64,000 nucleotides of DNA, from the NCBI RefSeq assembly GCF_003479425.1, contig NZ_QUHC01000006.1, forward strand, positions 212,743-276,742. Reading direction: 5' to 3'. The stretch's first letter is position 1, and each line of letters starts with the position of its first letter. The notes under the pieces are model-generated. The model was not told the origin of the DNA, ran no database searches, and saw nothing but the letters and a program-made list of their open reading frames with translations. A program made the translations under genes and the position numbers. The stretch is from Odoribacter sp. AF15-53 (GTDB taxonomy: Bacteria; Bacteroidota; Bacteroidia; Bacteroidales; Marinifilaceae). Shown here in pieces: positions 54,664 through 64,000 of this stretch.

Positions 54664-56697
54664 ATGAGAAACCTTATCACAATTATTACCTTACTGATGT
54701 TCAGCTACTCAGCCTTCGGACAAGGAGTAAATTTCGAACATCTCACATTTGACGAAGCTTTGGCCAAGGCTAAAGCAGAAAACAAACCGATCTTCATGGA
54801 TTGTTACACGAGTTGGTGCGGCCCTTGCAAGTATATGGCCGAGAAAGTTTTCACCCAAGAAAAAGCGGGAGAATTCTTTAACCCGAAATTCGTGTGCGTG
54901 AAATTCGACATGGAAAAAGGAGAAGGACCGGAACTGGCAAAAAGATTCGAGATTAAAGCCTTCCCGACCTTCTTTATCCTTCGCCCGGACGGTAGCATGC
55001 AACACAAAATTGTCGGTGGTGGAGAACTGGAAGACTTTATCGCCCGTGTTGAAAAAGGGTTAAACGAGAAGACCTCCTTAGATTACCTGAACAAAGCTTA
55101 CGAAAAAGGGAAGATGAACAAGAAACAACTCATCGCCTATCAAATCGTTTTAAATGAAGCCTACGAGAAAAGCAAAAGCGAAGAAGTCAGCAAAAAACTG
55201 GATTCTATCCTAAAGGACAAAGACAAATTAAAAAAAGAATACTGGCCCATCATTAAGAAAAGCTCTTACGGGTCCGACAATTTCAAGTTTGTCATCAACA
55301 ATCTGGCTACCTTTAACAAAAATATCGGTAAAAAAGAAGTAGACGCATTCCTGTCCGGTAAGATACACGGGGCAATCGGCAACGCTTCACGCATCAACCC
55401 CAAAGATCCTCTATCCGTACTGAAGCAAGTTCAGGAAGATTTATCCAAAACAGATTTAGAAGATCAGGCACGATTAACCTTCACGCTCGAATTGGCCTTA
55501 GCAGCGCAGGAAAAAGATGTCGACAAAGTCATCTCTTTAGCCGGACAAATCGAACATAATGAAAACAACGAACTCTGGGGTGTTTTCAATGCCATCAACA
55601 GCATCCGGGCGAATGCCACAAAAGAAGATTTGAAACGTCTCCTTCCCCTGGAAGAGAAATTCATATCCATCACCCCCGAAAACAGCAAGGATTTCGTGAG
55701 AAATTATTTTGAAAATCTCTCCATCGCCACTCACGTGGGAGTCTATTTTCAGGACTTAACTTACGAGGAAGCGTTGAAAAAAGCCAAACAACAGCAAAAG
55801 AGACTCTTCATTGACTGCTACACCAGTTGGTGTGGTCCTTGTCAATACATGGCAAACAAAGTATTCACGCAAGAATCTGTCGGTGATTTTTTCAATAGCA
55901 ACTTCATCTGCTTGAAATACGATATGGAAAAAGGGGAAGGCCCCGAATTAGGAAAAAAATTCGGAGTACGTGCCTACCCGACATTCGTCATCATAAACCC
56001 AGACGGCAGCATTCTCCACAAACTCGTGGGCGGTGGTGAAGGAGAACAATTCATCGGCCGTGTCAAAGAAGCATTTGATAACGAAAAAGCACTCGGAACC
56101 TCGATCAAAAAATACAACGAAGGCTGTCGGGATAAAGCATTTTTGGCCTCATACGCCCAAACCTTACTCGGGCTTTACGATCCTTCAGCCAAAGATGTTG
56201 CCAACGAATTATTCAACTCGTTGAGTGATGAAGAACGGGTATCTCCCGACTACTGGTTTATCTTCGCCAAAAAAGAATTCAGCCCCAAAGGTTCGGCCGC
56301 CGAAAAGTTTTTATTAGCCAACCGGGCAAAATTCAATAACGCTAACGGCCAGGAAGTCGTAGACCTGCGCTTAAGCCAAGACCTACAAAAACAACTCATG
56401 GAAATCCTTGCCACCAAAGGGCAAGCCATAGAAACCTCCAAATTCGACGAGATCACCAAAGAGATTAAAAGCCTGAAATTAAGCAACGAGAAATCATTAC
56501 TGGGACTTGTTGCCATCGGTCGGGCTGTAAAGAATGGCAACATCGATCGTTTCCTGACTACCTGTGAAAGAGAAATGCCCAAGGTAAAAGCCAACAAACG
56601 TCAGCTGAATTATTACCTGTCACAACTCACCACCAGAGGAAGCGACGCACAGAAAGCCCGTTGGAATAAAATTGCAGAAAAATACCTGCAACAATAA
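54664..56697 (+). CDS. Exported protein with two thioredoxin domains
   Basis: I start at 54664 (MRNLITIITLLMF...), which gives a clean signal peptide ending SAFGQ; the frame from 54646 only adds six residues. The 677-residue protein is an internal duplication. Each half has a thioredoxin fold with an intact active site, WCGPCK at 51-56 and WCGPCQ at 389-394, followed by a helical tail of about 200 residues. The matching blocks FDMEKGEGPELAKRF and YDMEKGEGPELGKKF show the repeat. It should act in the periplasm as a disulfide reductase or isomerase. It closes the export cluster and may keep cysteines of a cargo or of the pump proteins reduced. Its own two ends match the remnant at 1381-1485. 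Confidence 0.88.
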   Translation: MRNLITIITLLMFSYSAFGQGVNFEHLTFDEALAKAKAENKPIFMDCYTSWCGPCKYMAEKVFTQEKAGEFFNPKFVCVKFDMEKGEGPELAKRFEIKAFPTFFILRPDGSMQHKIVGGGELEDFIARVEKGLNEKTSLDYLNKAYEKGKMNKKQLIAYQIVLNEAYEKSKSEEVSKKLDSILKDKDKLKKEYWPIIKKSSYGSDNFKFVINNLATFNKNIGKKEVDAFLSGKIHGAIGNASRINPKDPLSVLKQVQEDLSKTDLEDQARLTFTLELALAAQEKDVDKVISLAGQIEHNENNELWGVFNAINSIRANATKEDLKRLLPLEEKFISITPENSKDFVRNYFENLSIATHVGVYFQDLTYEEALKKAKQQQKRLFIDCYTSWCGPCQYMANKVFTQESVGDFFNSNFICLKYDMEKGEGPELGKKFGVRAYPTFVIINPDGSILHKLVGGGEGEQFIGRVKEAFDNEKALGTSIKKYNEGCRDKAFLASYAQTLLGLYDPSAKDVANELFNSLSDEERVSPDYWFIFAKKEFSPKGSAAEKFLLANRAKFNNANGQEVVDLRLSQDLQKQLMEILATKGQAIETSKFDEITKEIKSLKLSNEKSLLGLVAIGRAVKNGNIDRFLTTCEREMPKVKANKRQLNYYLSQLTTRGSDAQKARWNKIAEKYLQQ

Positions 56698-56726
56698 CCC
56701 GCCACCATTCAAGTGGCTATTACCAT

Positions 56727-56762
56727 AAAAAGACTTCCCGAACAATTATCGGGAAGTCTTTC
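56727..56762. terminator. Terminator after the export cluster
   Basis: AAAGACTTCCCG, a short loop and CGGGAAGTCTTT form a perfect 12-pair stem with A-runs and T-runs, so it serves the plus-strand cluster and the convergent small membrane protein gene. Confidence 0.88.
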
Positions 56763-57265
56763 TATTTCCCTGGCTTATAATATTTCGTGAAACATTCAAG
56801 CCTCTTCGTCTCCACCGGAATCCCTTTAGCCTTAATATCTTCTATCAACTCGTTATAACTCTTCGGATTCACCAAATCAATCACGTACTGCCACGTACGC
56901 TTCTTTGTCTGTTTTGTAAACACCTGCATATAAGGTAAAGAACGGCCTCCGGCCCATCCGACCTTTACTTTCACGATATCCTGATATAAACATTCCTTCT
57001 TCCAAAAAGTATAAATACCATTCCTCAGCATCAACCGATCCTCTGCCAGTATCACGTAAAAATACTGAGATGGCATAAACAAAAAAACTAAAGCAAACAT
57101 TCCTATCGGCAATAACACGAGTGGATGAAACTCATAACATTCACTATTATAAATAAAATCTATCGGGTAAGGCAAAAATAACACGAACAGAACCGACATC
57201 GGAATCACATAACATTTCGATGTCTCCGCTTTCCAAAATGGCCGACGAAATATTTTCATTTCCAA
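56762..57265 (-). CDS. Small membrane protein with PH-like domain
   Basis: Two membrane helices at about residues 20-37 and 50-68 (YVIPMSVLFVLFL and LPIGMFALVFLFM) are followed by a soluble domain of about 95 residues with the strand pattern of bacterial PH-like domains (YFYVILAEDRLMLRNGIYTFWKKECLYQDIVKVKV). It is 167 residues long and conserved only in general shape. No function is known. It is transcribed alone, toward the end of the export cluster. Confidence 0.6.
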   Translation of the reverse strand: MEMKIFRRPFWKAETSKCYVIPMSVLFVLFLPYPIDFIYNSECYEFHPLVLLPIGMFALVFLFMPSQYFYVILAEDRLMLRNGIYTFWKKECLYQDIVKVKVGWAGGRSLPYMQVFTKQTKKRTWQYVIDLVNPKSYNELIEDIKAKGIPVETKRLECFTKYYKPGK

Positions 57266-57455
57266 TCCTTTTTAACCGTGAAATGGCAAAAAAACGTAAT
57301 AGTTCCCCAAACTTAACACCTTCAAAATCACATTACCAAGATACTGTAATAAAAAGTAAAATACAACAAAAAAACAATGAAATCCTTTCCACGTAATGAA
57401 TCAAGTCAAAATTTGCAACCTAAATCATAAAGTTACTCTATACAACCTTTTACCA

Positions 57456-60400
57456 CTATCCATTCTTCAATGCTTTTCTTTTAAGCACCCTCGCAAACGG
57501 CATCAATATAGGCATAAAGAACACCAAAGCAATGATCGAAAACAGCAAACCGCCCATTGTGCCGATCGCAAATGAAAACCAAAACTCTTCCGCTTTCGGT
57601 CCATCTATCAGAAACGGGACCAAGCCAAGTACGGTTGACAATATGGTCAATAAAACCGCTATTATCTTATGATTATAGGCCTTCACATAAAGCCGAACCG
57701 GATTAATTCGATTAAGTCTCTCAATATTTCTATTAACGAAACTATTATACTCATTGATCACGTAGATAGCCGCATTAACCACCAAACCGCTCAACAAAAC
57801 AAGTGATGCGAAACCACCCGTTCCAAAATTTACTCCCGAAAAATAAAATGTCAGGAAAGTACCTATGAACGAAATGGGTATCAATGAAATAATCACAAAC
57901 GGTTGACGGAAGGACTCAAACAAAATCGAACAGGTAAAAAAGATGATCACGACAATCAGTAAAATCAGCCAATACTGAGATCCCCTGTCGTCATACCACC
58001 CAAAACTCTCGTTAACAGTCCTGAAACCAACAGGCAAAATCGCGTTTACTTCTTCGGTGGTTTGCTTGATAAACTTATCCGACAAATCATACGATCCCAT
58101 AAAATTAAAAGCGACCTGAAGCGAATACTCTTGATTGGTTTTAGTAATTCGAGTGGCAGCGTTTCGCTTACCCACCTCTCCAATATGAGCATAACACACT
58201 TGTCTATCCCCTACTGTCAAATAGCTGTTCATCAAATGCCACACGTCAAACTTATCTCGCTCAGAGGAATGATAATCAATTGCAATCCGTTGATCCTTGT
58301 TACGATATGTACCAACTGCTCCTTCATCCATCAATGCGGCCAACGTCGAATAACACTGCCTCAAATTCAAATTGTTAAGAGCAATTTTTTCCATATCATA
58401 TTTGATATACATCTCCGAAGCAGGTTCATCCCGCGATTGCCAGTAATCAGAGTTTCCCAATTCTATACCTACATCATTGACCCGCTTATTACTTTTAATC
58501 TTCTCTGCCACCATTTCAGCATATTTGTACAAGCGATCATAATTATACCCGCTCAACCCGATTCGGTGAGATTTATGCCCCAGTCCCAGCGAATTGGAGA
58601 ATCCCCGCTCGCTAACTCCCGATGTTGTCCAATCCACACCACCAATCAGCAACGCTTCACGAATAACCTGCGATTCGAGGTATTGAGGAAAAGCCCCATC
58701 TTTGTGTTCATCAGCAAACTCCACTTCAATAGAACCACTTTTACCGTCCACTCGTGTAACGAAACGTTTCACCTCCTTGAATTTAGCTAGAAAATGATCC
58801 ATTTGCCACATCTTTTGATTTAACACCACGGCATCATCCCCTTCGGTCAACTGGGCTGAAATATAAAGTTTCACGTCCCGTTCTTGTTGGGAAAAAGTAC
58901 GTGACGAGTGTACCGACGAGAAGAGTCGCAATGTCCCGCCAACAACCTTCTCTAGCGGCTGCCGCAAAGTCCCTTGATAAAAATTACTACCAATGGTTTT
59001 ATTATAAACATCTTCATACCATTTTGGCTCTTGTTTCTCTCCCGTTCGATAATAATAATCACTTTTCCCCAATTTCGCGGGCAACAAATGAATCGGTATA
59101 CCAAATGCAAGCACGAAAACGGTAATGTATATCCATTTCCGTTTTTGCGTAAAAACGATATACCGGGAGTAAAACCGACTCCATCTCACGGTTCTTTTTA
59201 AACGACAATAACTTTTCTTCGCCTGTCGACGACAAAACCCGTTACGATCAATAATGGCCGGTACAAAAAAGAGCGCAACAAACAAGGCCACGACTAAATT
59301 GATAATAATAATCGTGGAAAAATGATTCAACGCCCCCTTCACGTAATCAGGCATAAAAAAGACAATCACCAACGAGCCGATCGTGGTAAGCAGTGCCGCC
59401 AGAATAGCGATAAAAGCACTTCGATTGTGATAATAACTATAGTGATCAACCATCACGATAACAGTATCTATCATGATTCCGAACGAGACGGCAACACCCG
59501 CCAACGAGATCAGATTAAGCTCAACATCAAACAGGTAATAAAAGATAACGGATATCAATACGTTGGCGAACAATGAAAGCGCTATGACAGAAAGATAACG
59601 CCCGCTTCGACTAACAATCCAAACAAACAGGAACAGGATCACCAGAGACAAAAAAGTACGTTTGACCAACTTTACGAGTTCCTCCCTCACCTCTTTAGCC
59701 GCATCATTGGTCAGTGTCACGTAAAATCCATCCGTCAGATTCGCCTGAATCTTTTCCATCCGTTCTCGCAGTTCGGCAGACGCCTTAATAACACTCGTCT
59801 CCGTGTCTGCAAAAATACTCAAGTATATCGTGTTAAGACCATTAATACGGTAGAAACTGGTTTCTTGTCGTTTTTTATAATCAAACTTAGCGATATCACT
59901 CAAATAGATGATCTTACCCTCTATCGTCGCTAGCGGGGTTTTACCAATATCCGAACCGAGCTGTTCGGTCTCCAATAATAACGTGATACGTTCTTTATTC
60001 CCATACCGATCAATACGATCAACATCCCCGACAATAGAACGTTGTCCCAAGAAATTTTGAAGTCCCGACACGATGACATTAGGTTCAAGACCGTATCCTT
60101 GCAATTCTATCGGATTATACTCGATATCCAAATAAAGCGGCATGGCTCCCCCAACAGACACATCCCGGACATAATCAATTTGCGTGAGATAAGGTTTAAT
60201 ATTCCGCTCGACATAGTCTTTTATATCAGCGGGATCCATATCGGCATTGATAATATAAGACAAAACCTGTTGCGTGTTCGGTTTGAGACCGCCACTGATA
60301 TTCCCGCCTTGCAAATAAAGACTACCCGCTCCCTCCGGCAACTTCCCGGCGATCTGTTTCAACAAAGACGATATTTCAAAACGCACGGCCGACACATTGA

Positions 60401-60713
60401 CTTTCTCCTTCAGCACAACAGTCACACTTCCGCTTCCTTGTGATGACATGGAGGTCGTTTTTTCAACCCCGACCACGGACGATACCAACCCCTCTACTTT
60501 AGAAGTGATCTCCTGTTCGATAACCCGTTGCGACGCTCCCGGCCAACTAAACGAGATACTCAACCTCTTACCCTGTTCAGGAGTGGGATGATAGGCAATC
60601 CGCAACAGTGGGATTAAGGCACCTCCAATCACCATCAACACTGCCATAATCAAGATAAGTGAAAAAGAAGGTATGCATTCTAAAAATCCCTTTTTCTTTA
60701 TATCATTACTCAT
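57456..60713 (-). CDS. RND efflux permease, second system, subunit B
   Basis: A 1085-residue RND permease with both periplasmic porter loops and twelve helices; the fourth-helix motif is GIMIDTVIVMVDH with Asp416. An N-terminal cytoplasmic stretch precedes the first helix (about 17-40). The second periplasmic part is enlarged (SSVHSSRTFSQQERDVKLYISAQL region), which explains the extra length. It starts 5 bases after the partner RND gene at 60719, so the two probably form a mixed pump served by the adaptor gene that runs off the window. No TolC gene of this system is in view. Confidence 0.92.
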   Translation of the reverse strand: MSNDIKKKGFLECIPSFSLILIMAVLMVIGGALIPLLRIAYHPTPEQGKRLSISFSWPGASQRVIEQEITSKVEGLVSSVVGVEKTTSMSSQGSGSVTVVLKEKVNVSAVRFEISSLLKQIAGKLPEGAGSLYLQGGNISGGLKPNTQQVLSYIINADMDPADIKDYVERNIKPYLTQIDYVRDVSVGGAMPLYLDIEYNPIELQGYGLEPNVIVSGLQNFLGQRSIVGDVDRIDRYGNKERITLLLETEQLGSDIGKTPLATIEGKIIYLSDIAKFDYKKRQETSFYRINGLNTIYLSIFADTETSVIKASAELRERMEKIQANLTDGFYVTLTNDAAKEVREELVKLVKRTFLSLVILFLFVWIVSRSGRYLSVIALSLFANVLISVIFYYLFDVELNLISLAGVAVSFGIMIDTVIVMVDHYSYYHNRSAFIAILAALLTTIGSLVIVFFMPDYVKGALNHFSTIIIINLVVALFVALFFVPAIIDRNGFCRRQAKKSYCRLKRTVRWSRFYSRYIVFTQKRKWIYITVFVLAFGIPIHLLPAKLGKSDYYYRTGEKQEPKWYEDVYNKTIGSNFYQGTLRQPLEKVVGGTLRLFSSVHSSRTFSQQERDVKLYISAQLTEGDDAVVLNQKMWQMDHFLAKFKEVKRFVTRVDGKSGSIEVEFADEHKDGAFPQYLESQVIREALLIGGVDWTTSGVSERGFSNSLGLGHKSHRIGLSGYNYDRLYKYAEMVAEKIKSNKRVNDVGIELGNSDYWQSRDEPASEMYIKYDMEKIALNNLNLRQCYSTLAALMDEGAVGTYRNKDQRIAIDYHSSERDKFDVWHLMNSYLTVGDRQVCYAHIGEVGKRNAATRITKTNQEYSLQVAFNFMGSYDLSDKFIKQTTEEVNAILPVGFRTVNESFGWYDDRGSQYWLILLIVVIIFFTCSILFESFRQPFVIISLIPISFIGTFLTFYFSGVNFGTGGFASLVLLSGLVVNAAIYVINEYNSFVNRNIERLNRINPVRLYVKAYNHKIIAVLLTILSTVLGLVPFLIDGPKAEEFWFSFAIGTMGGLLFSIIALVFFMPILMPFARVLKRKALKNG

Positions 60714-60718
60714 AAGAA

Positions 60719-63700
60719 TCAGCGTTTACGGTAGATTATATAATAGATCAGTGGGATAAAGAACAAACTAACAATCGTCCCGACACTCATACCGATAATA
60801 ATAGAGAGCGATAACGGATATTGCAGGTCAGACCCCATATCTACCCGGTTCAAGAAAGGGGCGATAGCCAATATCGTCGTTAGTGAAGTCATGATAATCG
60901 GTTTCAACCGACTATGTCCACCGGTAAAAACAGCTCTTAACAAAGACATGCCACTCTTTCGCAAGCGATTGATCGTATCTACTTTGAGAATCGAGTCATT
61001 GATAATAATACCACTCATCACGACAAGACCGATCATCGACATGATATTCAGACTCTCGCCAAATAACCAGAGACCAAACAAAACGAAGAAGACATCCACC
61101 ACGATCTCCGACAGGATAATAAGCGGTTGTATGACACTTTCAAACTGTGCGGCCAAGATAAAATAGAGCAACGAAATTGCAACCAACAAGATCACTATCA
61201 ACTCCCGGATCGTTTCTCGACTGGAAAAATACTCACCCGTAAAAGTCACAAAAAAGTCCTGATCCTCCTTAACAATCTCCTCCACGGTCCCCATTACCCG
61301 TCTGACATCACGATCTTCCACGTCAAGCACGATCGGGTAATAATCCCCACCACTGCCGGAATAGAGCTTTTTAAAATCCTCACCTTTCGTCTCACGAATC
61401 ACCATCGAAAGAGGGATTTCGACACCATTACGGTTACGCACCTTACCCGATAGAATATCCGAAGCCTCGGCCTGCGTGTCTCCCGTTGTCACGGGCACCG
61501 AATAGCCCCCCTGATTAATACGGAACAACGTGTTCTGGCTAATAATATTTTTCATCTTCCCGTAAATATCGCTAAACGTGATTTCATGAATTGCCATAGC
61601 CTCCACGTCAGCTATATAACGAATATTTTGCTCCATCACTGCCGGGGGAATCTGCACGTCCGGTAAGGCTTTTTCAATCTTGTCAACCACACGTGTCACC
61701 TGTTCTACCGTCGGGGCTTGCCCCTCTTTACTATGCAATTGCGCCACGAGTGTACTCCCCTTTTCCGCAAATATCATGTTGAAAATATTACCGGAAACTT
61801 GAAAAGAAACTTGAGCTTTCGGGTAATTCGAGGCCACGTAATCTGAAATCTCCCGTTCTATCCGTACCAAAGTTGCGGGATCTTTGGCTTTAATATAGAC
61901 CACGCTCTCGGAAGGAGTTATCTCCTTGGTGTGTGACATCAAAAACTGTTGGACACCAACCATCGACGTCGTTTGCAACACAAGACTATCCACTTGTGAC
62001 AACAACCTGTAAACTCGCAGATCATTCTCTTCCAAAGAAATACCGCTATTCCAATCAATTGTCAGGATCGTATCGTCATGCGATATTTTAGGCAGACGAC
62101 TTTTTTCCACCATCTGGTAAACGAAATAAGTGAGCGGGATAAGTAACATGAAACAAGTAATCATCAACCGACCGTGACGCAACGTCCACTTCAGCCCGAT
62201 CTCGTAAGGACGATAGTAGTTAAACGTGAAAAACTTAGCGATGAATCGATTTTCCGTATGCGATGACAACTTACGATACATCAGGTAGAAATAAACCGGC
62301 AAAACGAGTACCGACACCAGCAACGAAGCGAACAGGGCTACCGTAACGGCCATGGCTTGATCATAAAAAAGCGCACCCGCCGTACCACTTAAAAAGATAA
62401 GCGGTAAAAAAACCGAACAGGTCGTCAGTACACTACTCAACATCGGAGTAAAAACCTCACCGACCGCCTTGGCAATAGAATCCCGGAGTTCCATACCCGC
62501 TTTCCATTTTTGGAAGATATTGTCTATAACGATAATCGAATTATCAACCATCATTCCCGTACCGAGAATTAACCCCGAAAGCGATATGATATTCAACGAT
62601 ATATTCAGCACGTGAAAAGCCAGAAGCGTGACAACAAGCGACAACGGAATAGTAATAACAATCAATACCGGTGAACGCAAATCTTTCATGAACAAGAAGA
62701 TAATCAACGCGGCCAGTATAGCACCAATCAGCAGATTACTATTCAGATTATCAATAGAATAAGATAATAACTTCGTCTGATCCCTGGTCAACTCAAAACG
62801 AATATTGGGATATTCTTTCTCCAAATCGGTAATGAGCGTGGCTATACTTTCTTGCAAATCCGCCATCTTGGCATCATTCTGTTTGATAATCGCCAGCGAA
62901 ATAGCGGGATAATCACCGCTACGAACCAACCCGTTCCGTTTTGCCGGGCGTTCCACGATTTCACACAGTTCTTTAAAACGATAGACCCGCCCGTTGTGAT
63001 TGATATATATATTCTCGATATCTTCTTTAGAGATAATTCGGGAATCAAAATGAATACTGTAACGATATTCCCCGTCTTTGATACTCAACGCCCCCAAGGA
63101 TACGTTATTATTATTAATTGCGTTTTCAAGCAGGCTAACGCCTACCCCCATGGAAGTCAGTTTCGTGTAATCGGGGATACAAAGCAATTCCGGGGTTACA
63201 ACACCGCTGATATCAACCATGGCCGTCTGCGGCAATTGCTCTATACGTTTCGCGATAACGTCTCGGGCAAATTGCCCCAGTTCACTAAAATCAATTCCCG
63301 CTTCCCGTGGCTTGTCTCGTTCTTTCGGGGCCCCGCTTTTCAACGACAGGTTGAGATAGAATGCCGGGATATCAGTTATACTGGCCTTGATCACTTTCGG
63401 ACGCTCCACGTCCTTGGGCAGTGTCGCCACAGCACGATCCAACTTCTCGTTAACGTCAATAAAAATGATATCAATATTGCTATTCGGTTCAAAATCCATG
63501 TAAATAGCCCCCGCATCCGCCCGTGCTTCTGCGGTTATATTCTTCAGTCCCGTCACCTGCGACAACTGGTTTTTCAGCGGTTTCAAAAGAGTATTATCCA
63601 CCTCTCGAACCGATAAACCGGGAGCCGAAACCTGAATCGTGATCTGTGGAATATCAATAGCAGGCATAAGCGACACGGGCAAGTATCCCATCGCCACGAT

Positions 63701-63769
63701 ACTCAATACCACGATCGCGACAACACTCATCGTGACCCCAATGGGACGTTTCAACAATTCCTTTATCAT
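60719..63769 (-). CDS. RND efflux permease, second system, subunit A
   Basis: A 1016-residue RND permease. Hallmarks are the start GYLPVSLMPAIDIPQITIQVSAPG, the helix-4 motif GMMVDNSIIVIDN, and the late MSGIIINDSILKVDTINRLR and HSRLKPIIMTSLTTILAIAPF. It is most like HAE-type Bacteroidota pumps. It differs strongly from its neighbour at 57456 and from the two RND proteins of the plus-strand cluster, so the window has four distinct RND permeases. It follows the adaptor gene by 2 bases. Confidence 0.93.
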   Translation of the reverse strand: MIKELLKRPIGVTMSVVAIVVLSIVAMGYLPVSLMPAIDIPQITIQVSAPGLSVREVDNTLLKPLKNQLSQVTGLKNITAEARADAGAIYMDFEPNSNIDIIFIDVNEKLDRAVATLPKDVERPKVIKASITDIPAFYLNLSLKSGAPKERDKPREAGIDFSELGQFARDVIAKRIEQLPQTAMVDISGVVTPELLCIPDYTKLTSMGVGVSLLENAINNNNVSLGALSIKDGEYRYSIHFDSRIISKEDIENIYINHNGRVYRFKELCEIVERPAKRNGLVRSGDYPAISLAIIKQNDAKMADLQESIATLITDLEKEYPNIRFELTRDQTKLLSYSIDNLNSNLLIGAILAALIIFLFMKDLRSPVLIVITIPLSLVVTLLAFHVLNISLNIISLSGLILGTGMMVDNSIIVIDNIFQKWKAGMELRDSIAKAVGEVFTPMLSSVLTTCSVFLPLIFLSGTAGALFYDQAMAVTVALFASLLVSVLVLPVYFYLMYRKLSSHTENRFIAKFFTFNYYRPYEIGLKWTLRHGRLMITCFMLLIPLTYFVYQMVEKSRLPKISHDDTILTIDWNSGISLEENDLRVYRLLSQVDSLVLQTTSMVGVQQFLMSHTKEITPSESVVYIKAKDPATLVRIEREISDYVASNYPKAQVSFQVSGNIFNMIFAEKGSTLVAQLHSKEGQAPTVEQVTRVVDKIEKALPDVQIPPAVMEQNIRYIADVEAMAIHEITFSDIYGKMKNIISQNTLFRINQGGYSVPVTTGDTQAEASDILSGKVRNRNGVEIPLSMVIRETKGEDFKKLYSGSGGDYYPIVLDVEDRDVRRVMGTVEEIVKEDQDFFVTFTGEYFSSRETIRELIVILLVAISLLYFILAAQFESVIQPLIILSEIVVDVFFVLFGLWLFGESLNIMSMIGLVVMSGIIINDSILKVDTINRLRKSGMSLLRAVFTGGHSRLKPIIMTSLTTILAIAPFLNRVDMGSDLQYPLSLSIIIGMSVGTIVSLFFIPLIYYIIYRKR

Positions 63770-63771
63770 TA

Positions 63772-64000
63772 TTACCGCTTATTATTAGGTGTCACATCCG
63801 TTCCGTCAGCAAGATTCAAGTTATTCGAGGTAATCACGACATCATTTTCCGAAATAGAAGTTTGTTTCTTTTCACTACCCGTGACCACGTGAGAATCGAT
63901 ATTCGACATCACGACATCGACATACGTCCAGACCGCTTTACCATCCCGATAACAGAAAATAACCTGAAAACCATCCCGCAACACCACCGCATCCTTCGGA
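63772..64000 (-). CDS. RND periplasmic adaptor, C-terminal fragment (runs off the window)
   Basis: The frame stays open to the window edge; about 76 residues are visible. The segment PKDAVVLRDGFQVIFCYRDGKAVWTYVDV is the membrane-proximal domain typical of adaptor proteins, where AVV-R-G is a conserved strand. The gene sits 2 bases before the first RND gene of the second system and belongs to that operon. A short Asp/Asn-rich tail ends the protein. Confidence 0.8.
   Translation of the reverse strand, partial: PKDAVVLRDGFQVIFCYRDGKAVWTYVDVVMSNIDSHVVTGSEKKQTSISENDVVITSNNLNLADGTDVTPNNKR

Noticed and set aside
58062-58790. 242-codon plus-strand frame opposite the second-system RND gene
   Set aside because: Fully inside a confident RND gene on the other strand and without a family match or promoter.
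62852-63616. 254-codon plus-strand frame opposite the RND gene at 60719
   Set aside because: Antisense shadow; composition mirrors the RND codons and no domain is visible.

Overview
The window looks like chromosomal DNA from a Bacteroidota bacterium of the order Bacteroidales. The evidence is a PKD-like surface lipoprotein, a PCMD-domain lipoprotein, bactofilins, YfhO, a free TonB C-terminal domain protein, moderate GC with AT-rich spacers, and many upstream sequences of the form TAnnTTTG, the -7 element of Bacteroidota promoters. A gut or oral member of the Odoribacteraceae (Butyricimonas-like) is a guess from gene flavour only. kdsB shows that Kdo-containing lipopolysaccharide is made. No rRNA, tRNA, CRISPR array, integrase or intact insertion sequence was seen.

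Layout. 1-1.7 kb: the 3' part of a PKD-like lipoprotein gene, then a deletion scar of a thioredoxin-family gene. 1.7-6.4 kb: topA and a PpiD/SurA-like chaperone. 6.4-21.98 kb: a surface polysaccharide locus. It holds WbpD-, WbpE- and WbpI-like enzymes, a glucuronyl C5-epimerase-like protein, an AsnB-type amidotransferase, four glycosyltransferases, a deacetylase-like protein, a Wzx-type flippase and YfhO. 22-24.4 kb: a PCMD lipoprotein and a small beta-barrel protein, followed by a 462-bp MITE-like element with terminal inverted repeats and an apparent 5-bp target duplication. 25-38.7 kb: housekeeping genes (U32 peptidase, NhaC antiporter, TonB-domain protein, frr, kdsB, an M1 aminopeptidase lipoprotein, two bactofilins, fabH, rpmF, DUF177, rsgA, rdgB, recO).

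39.0-56.7 kb: the most unusual part, a compact co-directional cluster of eight genes. In order they are an ABC ATPase, a 1129-residue ABC-2-like permease with a very large exported region, TolC, a periplasmic adaptor, an RND permease, a 1579-residue protein that joins a whole RND permease through a six-helix membrane region to a complete ABC ATPase domain, an ABC-2-like permease, and an exported protein with two thioredoxin domains. This suggests one envelope export machine driven both by proton flow (RND) and by ATP (ABC). That coupling is an inference; the fusion itself is read directly from one uninterrupted frame.

56.7-64 kb: a small membrane protein and, on the minus strand, a second RND system with two different RND permeases and the end of its adaptor gene, which runs off the window.
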